Below, in pieces: positions 23,952-32,099 of a stretch of DNA of 64,000 nt. Positions within the stretch are counted from its first letter, which is position 1. The number at the start of each line of letters is the position of its first letter. Made by a program: the position numbers and the translations under genes. Under the pieces are notes generated by a model, which ran no database searches, had not been told where the DNA came from, and saw only the letters and a list, made by a program, of their open reading frames with translations. The stretch is from Planctomycetia bacterium (lineage in GTDB: Bacteria > Planctomycetota > Phycisphaerae > UBA1845 > UTPLA1). The stretch is taken from the NCBI GenBank assembly GCA_015200345.1, contig CP054187.1:1844470-1908469 (forward strand). The letters run 5' to 3'.

Positions 23952-24320
23952 TCAGATCCCGCCACCGCCACCGCCACCACCACCGCCCTGGCCTCCAAGG
24001 CCGCCGCCCTGGTTGTTCGTCGGCGGTTCCGTTGCATCACCGCCAGGGAATCCAGGCGGAATATTCTGATAGACGTCGCTTGTACCGCACCCCAGCGGGA
24101 TGGTGCAGGACGGATCGGCGTTGAAGTCCGGCGTCTCCAGCAGCGGGAACATCAGGTTCAACTGATCCGCCGGCGTGCAGAACGTCAACACGGTGCCGCA
24201 GATGGGGATCGACGCCAGCGTGTTGACGCAGCCGTTGTTCAGGACCGTCCCGCCGGCGAGGATCGCCGTCGCGCCGAGCATCAGCTTCCGCAGTTTTCGT
24301 GCATGGGTCATGGATTTCAT
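23952..24320 (-). CDS. Small exported protein with Gly-rich tail
   Basis: 122 aa from ATG 24320, which has GAGGAAG six bases upstream. A basic start and hydrophobic stretch (LRKLMLGATAILAGGTVL) form a signal peptide, followed by a Cys that could be lipidated (NNGCVN). The mature part holds several Cys (SIPICGTVLTFC, PSCTIPLGCGTSDV) and ends in a run of ten or more glycines. Similar short secreted proteins with this signal pattern occur in planctomycetes; the function is unknown. It is downstream of a related gene. Confidence 0.7.
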   Translation of the reverse strand: MKSMTHARKLRKLMLGATAILAGGTVLNNGCVNTLASIPICGTVLTFCTPADQLNLMFPLLETPDFNADPSCTIPLGCGTSDVYQNIPPGFPGGDATEPPTNNQGGGLGGQGGGGGGGGGGI

Positions 24321-24373
24321 GGATCGCTTCCTCAAACTGTCTATTCAGCGAGGCACGTTTAAGTCACTCCTGG

Positions 24374-24652
24374 TCACGGGCCGATGGTTGTCACCGGACA
24401 GCCGTAGAACAGATCGTCGCCGCCGTTCAGGATTCCGCCGGTGGGCGCGCCGTTCTCTCCGATCACCTGCACGTTCGGAACGCCGCACACGTTGAAGATG
24501 CCCAGGAATCGGCCGTTCGCATCAATCAACGACGGCGACAAGGATGTCACCCCGGTCTGCAGCGCCATCACGGTGCAGGAACCGAGCTGGGTCAGAAACG
24601 CGCCGGAGAGAATCATCAGCGCAAGCTTCGCGGCTTTGTAACGTCGCATCAT
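24374..24652 (-). CDS. Small exported protein
   Basis: 92 aa from ATG 24652 (GGAGAAG upstream). Signal-like start (AAKLALMILSGAFLTQL) then GSCTV, a possible lipobox. The mature chain has features seen in its neighbour: a hydrophobic phase, Cys residues and a short DLFYGCPV end. It is probably co-transcribed with 23952-24320, 53 bases downstream. No family recognised. Confidence 0.65.
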   Translation of the reverse strand: MMRRYKAAKLALMILSGAFLTQLGSCTVMALQTGVTSLSPSLIDANGRFLGIFNVCGVPNVQVIGENGAPTGGILNGGDDLFYGCPVTTIGP

Positions 24653-24940
24653 CGCAAACTTCTCCGCCAAATTCCCCGAGGCAGGCTACGGCAGGCAGGC
24701 TGGAATGGCCGCCGCCGGGCAAACCGGCTGCTTCCATCTCTCCCTAATGCTACCCGCCCCCCGCCCGGCTTTCAAGGGGTTTTGTGCGAACGATCGCGGG
24801 TCGCGGCGGCAGCGTCACGATCGCCGTGGTGCCGCGAAATCCGGTTGCCGAATGAAGCATAGCAAACTGGCCATAAAGCGTCAGAAACCCGTTCCTATCG
24901 GGCTGTTACGAGCCTGTTAGCCTTGTGATATCAGCGAAAT

Positions 24941-26062
24941 TCAGCGGCCCAGAATCTGGCGGATGCGGTCAGGCGTGACGGGGTGAATCAGACCCTTGTT
25001 GGTGATGATTCCGGTAATCAGCGAGGCGGGGGTCACGTCAAACGCCGGGCTGAAACAGGGCACCTCGACCGGGGCGAAGCGATCCAGGCCCACGCGGCGA
25101 ATTTCCTCCGCGTCGCGGAACTCAATCGGAATCCCCGAGCCGTCCTTGATGGACGTGTCGAACGTCGTGACCGGCGCGGCCACATAGAACGGGACGCTGT
25201 GCGCGGCAGCCAGCACGGCCAATCCGTACGTGCCGATCTTGTTGGCGGTGTCGCCATTGGCGGCGATGCGATCGGCGCCGACGATGACCAGCTGGGCCTG
25301 CTTCTGCGCGAGGATGACAGCCGCCATGTTGTCGCACATGAGAATGGTTTCGATGCCGGCGCGGGAGAGTTCCCAGGACGTGAGCCGCGCGCCCTGAAGC
25401 AGCGGGCGGGTTTCGTCGACAAACACGCGAAATTTTCGGCCCGCCTCGTGCGCCGCGTACATGGCAGCCAGCGCGGTGCCGTACTCGCTGGTGGCCAGCG
25501 CGCCGGCGTTGCAATGGGTGATGATGCCGGCGCCGTCGGGAATGAGATCTCGACCGACCGCGCCGATCGCGCGGCACATGGCGGCGTCCTCGTTGCGAAT
25601 GGCATGGGCCTCGATGAGCAGGGATTGAAAAGCCGCTTCCCATTCCAGTCCGGCGGGCAAGGCCTCGGCCTTGCGGCGCATACGGTCCAGTGCCCAGAAG
25701 AGGTTGACAGCGGTCGGGCGGCTCGTGGCCAGAAAATCGCAGATCTGCCGCGTGCGGAAGCGCCAATCGTCGATCTCGTAGAACTCATCAAGGCCGACGA
25801 GCACGCCGTAGGCGGCGGCGACACCGATGGCCGGGGCGCCGCGGACCTGAAGCGTCTTGATGGCGTCCCAGACCTGCTGGAGTGTCACGCACGTAATATA
25901 TTGCACGTCGTTGGGCAGAAGGGTCTGATCGATGAGCTGCAGCGCCCCGCGCGGGCCGGCCCCCTGGTTCCACCAGACCGGACGAAGCACCTGACGCGTC
26001 GGATCGGGCACGGCCTCGGCTTGGCCGAGCATGGTCAGGTTTGGCGTGCGGCGCGGATTCAT
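24941..26062 (-). CDS. mtnA: S-methyl-5-thioribose-1-phosphate isomerase
   Basis: Converts methylthioribose-1-phosphate to methylthioribulose-1-phosphate in methionine salvage. 373 aa. Family signatures: RGAPAIGVAAAYG near the N-terminus, ITHCNAGALATSEYGT with the catalytic Cys, and VGADRIAANGDTANKIGTY with the catalytic Asp. Its ATG overlaps the RidA-like stop by 4 bp. No other methionine-salvage gene is in the window. Distant eIF2B-like homologues are excluded by the NAG and GADRIAANGD motifs. Confidence 0.95.
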   Translation of the reverse strand: MNPRRTPNLTMLGQAEAVPDPTRQVLRPVWWNQGAGPRGALQLIDQTLLPNDVQYITCVTLQQVWDAIKTLQVRGAPAIGVAAAYGVLVGLDEFYEIDDWRFRTRQICDFLATSRPTAVNLFWALDRMRRKAEALPAGLEWEAAFQSLLIEAHAIRNEDAAMCRAIGAVGRDLIPDGAGIITHCNAGALATSEYGTALAAMYAAHEAGRKFRVFVDETRPLLQGARLTSWELSRAGIETILMCDNMAAVILAQKQAQLVIVGADRIAANGDTANKIGTYGLAVLAAAHSVPFYVAAPVTTFDTSIKDGSGIPIEFRDAEEIRRVGLDRFAPVEVPCFSPAFDVTPASLITGIITNKGLIHPVTPDRIRQILGR

Positions 26063-26529
26063 GGCACGTCACCCGCCAGTTCGGCCATCAGTTCCACCTC
26101 GACGGCGGCATTCATCGGAAGCGCCGCCGCGCCGACGGCGGCGCGCGCGTGGCGACCGGCCTCTCCGAAGATTTCGACCATGAGGTCGCTCGCGCCGTTG
26201 GCGACTTTGGGCTGATCGGAAAAACCCGGCGCGCTGTTCACGAAGACGGCCAGGCGCACGATGCGACCGATCCGGTCGATTCCGCCGGCGACGTCCGCGG
26301 CGATGGCAAGGGCGTTCAGACCGGCCTGACGCGCGGCCGCGCGGGCCGCCTCAAGATCGACCTCCGTCGCGACCTTGCCCGTCGCGGTCAGTTGGCCGTT
26401 CAGAAAGGGCAGCTGCCCGCTGACAAAAATCAATCGGCCCGCGCGGATGCCGGGGAGGTACGAGCCGATGGCCTGCGGCGCCGGCGGCAGGGTCAACCCC
26501 AGTTGCGTCAGCTTCTCGGAAGGCGTCAC
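26059..26529 (-). CDS. RidA-family (YjgF/L-PSP) protein
   Basis: 156 aa, the longer RidA subgroup. RLIFVSGQLPFLNGQLTATG and the C-terminal ALPMNAAVEVELMAELAG match the family; RidA proteins deaminate reactive enamine/imine intermediates. The canonical catalytic Arg before the C-terminal strand is not obvious (GAAALPMNAAVEVE), so classical imine deaminase activity is uncertain. It overlaps scpA upstream and mtnA downstream by 4 bp each. Confidence 0.85.
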   Translation of the reverse strand: MTPSEKLTQLGLTLPPAPQAIGSYLPGIRAGRLIFVSGQLPFLNGQLTATGKVATEVDLEAARAAARQAGLNALAIAADVAGGIDRIGRIVRLAVFVNSAPGFSDQPKVANGASDLMVEIFGEAGRHARAAVGAAALPMNAAVEVELMAELAGDVP

Positions 26530-27545
26530 GGTTGCTCCTCGTCGTCGGTCTCGCCGACCCCTTCGTGCAGCACGGCGTCGATATCTATATCCGTCTTGAT
26601 GCGATCCAGCTCGGCGAAGGCCGCCGCGTCCTCCTCGTCCAGTTCGTCGAGCATCTCTGCTCCGTCGTCATCCGCCGCGCCCCGCCGCGCGCCAGCCTCG
26701 GTTACGACCGTGTCCTCGCCGGACTCATCGGCTGCCTCGGAATCGTCTTCCGGAGCACGGCCCGCCATCGCCGCTTCGCCGGCCCGGTTGTATTCCCACT
26801 CGCCGCCGACGGTGATCGGCTCGGCAGACAGCAGCGTGATCGAAATCGGCCCGTGCAGCAGCTCCTGTCGCACGGCGACGCGCTTCTGACGGATCAGCTC
26901 CAGCAGCGCCAGGAACAGGCCGATCATCTCGACCTTGGTTCGCCCGATGAACACTTCCTCAAAGCCCAGGTCGCGCCCCTCGCGCACGAGCCGGTCCAGC
27001 AGGTCGGTCGCATGGAGCGAGATCGGCGTGTCGTCGAAGAGCACGTCGTGCGTCGGCGCCTTCGCGCCGATGGAGGACATCAACTGGTTGAACGCGGCGA
27101 CGAGATCCCAGATCTGCACGTCTTCAAGGTCCACCGCGTTGGATTTTGGAATCACATCGCGCGCCGGGATGCGCGACCATTTCATGGCCTGCAATTGCGC
27201 CGCCGCGCCCAGCTCGAACGACGCGTCCTTGAACTTCTTGTATTCCAGCAACTGCCGCACCAGTTCCAGCCGCGGGTCGGACAGGTCTTCCTCACCGCCC
27301 TCTTCGACCGGCGGCCGCGGCAGCAGCATGCGGCTTTTGATCTCCATGAGCGTGGCGGCCATGACGAGGAAATCGCCGGCGACGTTCGGATCGATCGCCG
27401 CGAGCGTCTCGACGTAGCGGCAATACTGCTCCGTCACCCGCGCGATGGGGATGTCATAAATATCCACCTCGTCGCGCCGGATCAGATAAAGCAACAGATC
27501 CAGCGGGCCGTTGTAGACGTCGGTTTGGACGGAATAATCTGCCAT
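26526..27545 (-). CDS. scpA: Segregation and condensation protein A
   Basis: Kleisin subunit linking SMC heads. The first ~250 residues follow ScpA closely: YNGPLDLLLYLIRRDEVDIY, IARVTEQYCRYVE, GDFLVMAATLMEIKSRMLLP, and a C-terminal winged helix around FLALLELIRQKRVAV. A further ~75 acidic, low-complexity residues (EDDSEAADESGE, DELDEEDAAAFAELD) make it 339 aa, longer than usual. No scpB is adjacent. First gene of a tightly overlapping scpA-ridA-mtnA set. Confidence 0.93.
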   Translation of the reverse strand: MADYSVQTDVYNGPLDLLLYLIRRDEVDIYDIPIARVTEQYCRYVETLAAIDPNVAGDFLVMAATLMEIKSRMLLPRPPVEEGGEEDLSDPRLELVRQLLEYKKFKDASFELGAAAQLQAMKWSRIPARDVIPKSNAVDLEDVQIWDLVAAFNQLMSSIGAKAPTHDVLFDDTPISLHATDLLDRLVREGRDLGFEEVFIGRTKVEMIGLFLALLELIRQKRVAVRQELLHGPISITLLSAEPITVGGEWEYNRAGEAAMAGRAPEDDSEAADESGEDTVVTEAGARRGAADDDGAEMLDELDEEDAAAFAELDRIKTDIDIDAVLHEGVGETDDEEQP

Positions 27546-27628
27546 CGCGGGCTATCCTAGCCGGTGCGAGAAAAGGCCGCGAGCCAACGAAGCGCGCTCG
27601 ACGCACCTCACCAATACCCATGCGCCCA

Positions 27629-29041
27629 TCAATGCCCGACGTGGCCCGCGCTGCCGAACATCGCCTCGGCCGCTTCCATCAGCGTCTCGCTCGTGGCCGG
27701 GTGCGGGTGGATCGTCGTGCCGATGTCCTCGGCCACGGCCGCCATTTCAATCGCCAGCGCTCCCTCGGCGATCAGGTCGCCCGCGTGGGCACCGACCAGG
27801 CCGACCCCCAGCAACCGTTGCGACGACTTGTCAAAAATGAGCTTCGTCAGACCATCGGTGCGGCCCATCGCGACGGCGCGGCCGCTGGCGCTCCACGGAT
27901 ACTTGGTGATCTTCACGTCCAGGCCTTTGGCCTTGGCCTCGGCCTCGGTCACGCCGCACCAGGCGACTTCGGGGTCGGTATAGACCACTGCCGGAATGCA
28001 CGCCGGATCGAACACGGTCGGCTTGCCGAGAATCGCTTCGACGGCGACCTTGCCCTCGCGGCTGGCCTTGTGGGCCAGCATCGGCTCGCCGGCCACGTCA
28101 CCAATCGCAAAGATACGCTTGTCGGTGGTGCGCCGCTGCGGGTCCACGGTGATGAAGCCGCGGTCGTTTACCGCCACCTTGGTGTTCTCCAGTCCCAAGT
28201 TGTCGGTGTTCGGTCGTCGGCCGACCGAGACGAGCACGCGGTCAAATTCCAGCGTCTGCTCCTGCCCGCCTTGCGAGAACGTGATCGCGACGGCGCTGCC
28301 GCTCTTTTTCGCCGACTTCAGCGCTGCGCCGGTGAGAATCGCCTTGAACTGTTTCTTCAGCTTATTCAACAACGGTCGCGTCAGATCGGCGTCGGCCCCC
28401 ATGAGCAGGCTGTCCAGCGCCTCCAGCACGGTGACTTCGCTGCCGAGCGTGGCGTAGACCTGACCCAACTCGAGGCCGATGTAGCCGCCGCCGATGACCA
28501 GCAGCCGCTTGGGAATTTCCTGCATCTTCAGGGCGTCGGCCGCGTCCCAGCACAACTCGCGCGGCATGATCTTCTCGGGCAGCAGTTTCGCCACCGATCC
28601 GGTGGCGATGATGCAGTGCTTGAACTTGACGCGCGCGACCTCGCCGCCCTCGATGCGCACCGTCTTGGAATCCTCGAACTCCGCGATGCCGGTGATGTAG
28701 TCCACCTTACGCGAAGCGAGCAGCGTCTTCACGCCGCCGGCCAGCTTCTTGATGACGCCGTTCTTCCAGTCGCGCAGCTTCGCGACATCGGTCTGGGGCT
28801 TGCCAAACGTGACGCCCCACGCGGCTGCTTCGTGCGCCTCGTCGATGACCTTCGCCACGTGCAGAAGCGTCTTGCTCGGAATGCACCCCTCGCGAAGGCA
28901 GACGCCGCCGGGCACCTCGGCCTTTTCAATCAACGCCGTCTTGATGCCGTGATCACCGGCGTAGACGCCCGCGACGTAACCGCCAGGCCCGCCCCCGATA
29001 ATCAGAAGATCGACTTCCTGCGTGAACTCGCCGACAACCAT
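27629..29041 (-). CDS. lpdA: Dihydrolipoyl dehydrogenase
   Basis: E3 flavoenzyme of 2-oxo-acid dehydrogenase complexes, 471 aa from ATG 29041 (MVVGEFTQEV); an in-frame ATG at 29101 gives extra, non-family residues. FAD motif LLIIGGGPGGYVAG, redox pair in GGVCLREGCIPSK, NAD-binding GGGYIGLELGQVYATLG, and the C-terminal catalytic TIHPHPATSE histidine are intact. No E1/E2 genes are adjacent, so the partner complex cannot be named. Confidence 0.95.
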   Translation of the reverse strand: MVVGEFTQEVDLLIIGGGPGGYVAGVYAGDHGIKTALIEKAEVPGGVCLREGCIPSKTLLHVAKVIDEAHEAAAWGVTFGKPQTDVAKLRDWKNGVIKKLAGGVKTLLASRKVDYITGIAEFEDSKTVRIEGGEVARVKFKHCIIATGSVAKLLPEKIMPRELCWDAADALKMQEIPKRLLVIGGGYIGLELGQVYATLGSEVTVLEALDSLLMGADADLTRPLLNKLKKQFKAILTGAALKSAKKSGSAVAITFSQGGQEQTLEFDRVLVSVGRRPNTDNLGLENTKVAVNDRGFITVDPQRRTTDKRIFAIGDVAGEPMLAHKASREGKVAVEAILGKPTVFDPACIPAVVYTDPEVAWCGVTEAEAKAKGLDVKITKYPWSASGRAVAMGRTDGLTKLIFDKSSQRLLGVGLVGAHAGDLIAEGALAIEMAAVAEDIGTTIHPHPATSETLMEAAEAMFGSAGHVGH

Positions 29042-29169
29042 GGTGTGTTCCTCGATGGTGCAATCATGCCGCCGTGCCCGAAAGAACTCCCCACCGGGCA
29101 TCGAGCGGATCCGCTCCGGGCCGAGCCGATTTTAGGGTCGCCGACGCACCGCGCCAAACACCGCCAAGC

Positions 29170-30159
29170 TTAGTGAATAAACTCGCGCGCGTTGGGCGAA
29201 TCGTCGTCGGTGCGAACTTTCGGCTGGTCCTTCGTCCACTCGTGATGGTTCGCGTCGGCCGTGTTCAACGGCTCGATGTGAACCGTGGTCCGTGCCGTGG
29301 GCCAGTGCGTGGCGATGGCATCCTCGATTTCGTGCCCCAGCGCGTGCGCCGTCGCGACGGTCGTCTCCGGCAACACGACCAGGTGCATCTCGATGTGCCG
29401 CTCCGCCCCGCTCTGCCGTGTGCGCAGACCATGCACCTCCACGAATCGGCTTGCGAACGGTTGGATCAGCGCGGCAATCCGATCGAGATCCTCCTTCGGC
29501 AGGGCCGCGTCGGTGAACTGCCGGTACACCTCCCGAAAGATGTGCAGCCCGATGAACACGAGGCACACCGCCACGCCCAGCGACAGAAGATTGTCCACCA
29601 GCGGATAGTTGCCCACAGCGCCGATGAGCAGGCCGACGGCCAATCCGCCCGTAATATAGATATGCGTCTGTAAGTGCATCGCCTCGGCATAGACCGCCGG
29701 CGAACGCGTCGCCCGCGCCTCACGCAGCAGGTACAACGACACAAACAGGTACAGCACCGACGCCGCGCCCATCGCCGCCACCACGTACCACGGAATCGCC
29801 TCCGGCGACTTGCCGTGAATAATCCGATCCACCGACTCGTACGCGATGCCGAGCGCCGCCGCGATCACGAACGACGCCTCGACCGACGCCCCCAGCGCCT
29901 CGAACTTGCCATGGCCGAACGGGTGCGAGCGATCGGCCGGTCGCGCCGCGATGTACACCGCAATCAGCACGACGACCGAATCAAGGCCGTCCAGCAGCGT
30001 GTGAATGCCCTCGGCAACCAGGCTGGCCAGACCGAGCGTAATACCCAGCGCCAGTTCCACAATACAAACCAGTGCACTGGTGACGATGCACAACTTGACC
30101 GCGCGGAGCCGCCGCTGGGTTTCAAGCTGCTCCGGTGTGTGGGTCAATCCTTCGCTCAT
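29170..30159 (-). CDS. Cation diffusion facilitator (CDF) metal exporter
   Basis: 329 aa with ~6 membrane helices. Metal-site residues are seen as GIHTLLDGLDS in TM2 (HxxxD type) and AEAMHLQTHIYITGG in TM5. SHPFGHGKFEALG is the family loop after TM2. A C-terminal cytoplasmic domain (DRIAALIQPFASRFVEVHGL, RHIEMHLVV, LGHEIEDAI) follows. HxxxD sites favour Mn/Fe or Zn/Cd export. It is divergent from the glycosyltransferase genes; no regulator nearby. Confidence 0.93.
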   Translation of the reverse strand: MSEGLTHTPEQLETQRRLRAVKLCIVTSALVCIVELALGITLGLASLVAEGIHTLLDGLDSVVVLIAVYIAARPADRSHPFGHGKFEALGASVEASFVIAAALGIAYESVDRIIHGKSPEAIPWYVVAAMGAASVLYLFVSLYLLREARATRSPAVYAEAMHLQTHIYITGGLAVGLLIGAVGNYPLVDNLLSLGVAVCLVFIGLHIFREVYRQFTDAALPKEDLDRIAALIQPFASRFVEVHGLRTRQSGAERHIEMHLVVLPETTVATAHALGHEIEDAIATHWPTARTTVHIEPLNTADANHHEWTKDQPKVRTDDDSPNAREFIH

Positions 30160-30272
30160 GGTGCACGCGGCGGGCCGCGTCCTGCTTATCGTACGCCCCG
30201 CCGCACGCCAAGCAAACGCCGTTTATACTCCCGGCGCACAGGCCGCGCGGCGGCCCCCAGCGAGTCCTCTGC

Positions 30273-31256
30273 ATGACGGATGCCGACGCGACGATCATCA
30301 TTCCGAATTACAACGGAATGCGGTTCCTGCCCGATCTGATGGCTTCGCTCAAGCGACAGAGCCTCGGCGGGGCACGCATCATCGTGGTCGATGACGCCTC
30401 GACGGATGACGGCTGCGCCTATCTGCGCAGCGAGCACCCGACGGTGACGGTGTTACGGAACGAGCGCAACCTCGGTTTCGCGGGCACCTGCAACGCCGGT
30501 CTGCGCGCCGCGACGACGACATTCGTCGTGCTCCTGAACAACGACACGACCGTGGACGAGGATTGGCTGGCAGCGGGCCTCGCGGCCTTCGATGCGCCGG
30601 ACATCGCCGCCGTCGCGTCGCTCGTGGTGCTGGCCGAACCGCCGCATCGGATCGACACCGCGGGGGATGTGTATTCCGTCGTCGGCGCCGCGGCCAAGCG
30701 CTGCCACGGGCGGCCGCGCGAGTCGGCCCGCGATCTGCCGCGCGAGGTCTTTTCCGCATGCGGCGCGTCGGCGTTCTATCGGCGCGAGAGGATCGCGCAG
30801 CTCGGATGCCTCGACGAGCGCATGGTAAGCTACTACGAAGACGTGGACATGGGTTTTCGGCTTGCCTGGGCGGGCCTTCGCTGCGTGTTCGAGCCGCGAT
30901 CGGTGTGTTATCACCGGCTTAGCGCATCGTACGATCCGCGCGGCTGGAATTATCATTTCAATTCCGCACGCAACGCGGAGATCATCTGGCAAACGCTCAT
31001 GCCGCAGTCGATCCGCGACGAATTCGCCGACGCGCGGCGCGCGTTTCTCGCGATTCAAGCGGCGCACAAATGGCGACTGGGCTGTCTGAAGGCGCATCGC
31101 GCAGGCCGTCGCGCGGCCGCCGAGGCCGTTGATTGGATCGCACAGAAGCGCGCCGACGTGGCGAAGTTAGCCGGCGATTCAGGCGTCACGGCGGAGCAAA
31201 TCGCAGCGCGGCTGGAACGCGATTGGTGGCGGCTGCATGGATGGGGGCGGCGCTAG
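30273..31256 (+). CDS. Family 2 glycosyltransferase
   Basis: 327 aa from ATG 30273 (MTDADATIIIPNYNGMRFL); upstream in-frame codons are not family-like. GT-A core: nucleotide-binding IIVVDDASTDDG, acceptor-side ERNLGFAGTCNAGL, metal-site LLNNDTTVDEDW, and YYEDVDMGFRLAWAG. The layout matches rhamnosyltransferase-type GT2 enzymes of cell-surface polysaccharide synthesis. A second GT2 gene starts 13 bases after its stop. Confidence 0.9.
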   Translation: MTDADATIIIPNYNGMRFLPDLMASLKRQSLGGARIIVVDDASTDDGCAYLRSEHPTVTVLRNERNLGFAGTCNAGLRAATTTFVVLLNNDTTVDEDWLAAGLAAFDAPDIAAVASLVVLAEPPHRIDTAGDVYSVVGAAAKRCHGRPRESARDLPREVFSACGASAFYRRERIAQLGCLDERMVSYYEDVDMGFRLAWAGLRCVFEPRSVCYHRLSASYDPRGWNYHFNSARNAEIIWQTLMPQSIRDEFADARRAFLAIQAAHKWRLGCLKAHRAGRRAAAEAVDWIAQKRADVAKLAGDSGVTAEQIAARLERDWWRLHGWGRR

Positions 31257-31269
31257 GCGTCGATGCGAC

Positions 31270-32079
31270 ATGATCAGCGTCTTGTGCGTCAATTATCGAA
31301 GCGCCGGGGATGTCATAAATCTGGCAGCGAGCCTCCGCGCGTCGAAAAACGTCCCAACGCCGATCGAGCTGATTGTCACAAACAACTCGCCGGACCAACC
31401 GCTGCGGCTCGAATCCGATTCGCGCGTTTCGGTGAGCGTCTTCGACGCGCCGAATATCGGTTTCGCCGCCGGCGTCAATCATGCCCTGCGCCACGGCACC
31501 GGCGACCGGATCATGATCGCCAATCCCGACGTAACGGTGCAACCCGATACGCTCGCCGCCGCATGCGATTATCTCGACGCCCATCCCGAGGTCGGCATCG
31601 TCCTGCCGCGATTGCTCAACCCCGACGGCACGGAGCAGGCGTCGATCCGCCGGTTTTACACTTGGCCCGTGGTACTTTACGCGCGCACGCCGCTCCGCGC
31701 ACTGGGCTTTCGCCCGAAGTTCTTCCGCGACTATCTCTACGAATCGCTCCCGCGCGACCAGCCCATCGACGTCGACTGGGGCATCGGCGCCGCCATGTTC
31801 CTGCGCCGCGCCGACTGCACGGGCGGCATCTTCGACGAACGGTTCTTTCTGTATTTCGAGGATGTCGATCTTTGTCTGCGAATGTGGCAGCGCGGCCGGC
31901 GAGTCGTCTATTGCCCGCACCTGACCTGCCTGCACGCGCATCGCCGCGCGAGTCGCAATCCCTTCAGCGGTGCAGGCTGGATGCACCTGCAAAGCATGAT
32001 GCGATTCATCCGCAAACATGGCGGCCTGCCGCAGCGACCGACACGCCGCGCGACGCCGTCCGCGATGCCCCTCGAATAG
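31270..32079 (+). CDS. Family 2 glycosyltransferase
   Basis: 269 aa from ATG 31270 (MISVLCVNYRSAGDV). Same GT2 plan as its neighbour: APNIGFAAGVNHALRHGTG, IANPDVTVQPDTLA with the metal-site Asp, GAAMFLRRADC, and LYFEDVDLCLRMWQRG. The two genes form a short operon and converge on a large glycosyltransferase-like gene. Sugar donor and acceptor unknown. Confidence 0.9.
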   Translation: MISVLCVNYRSAGDVINLAASLRASKNVPTPIELIVTNNSPDQPLRLESDSRVSVSVFDAPNIGFAAGVNHALRHGTGDRIMIANPDVTVQPDTLAAACDYLDAHPEVGIVLPRLLNPDGTEQASIRRFYTWPVVLYARTPLRALGFRPKFFRDYLYESLPRDQPIDVDWGIGAAMFLRRADCTGGIFDERFFLYFEDVDLCLRMWQRGRRVVYCPHLTCLHAHRRASRNPFSGAGWMHLQSMMRFIRKHGGLPQRPTRRATPSAMPLE

Positions 32080-32099
32080 CTCCAACCAACGCTGCTTCG

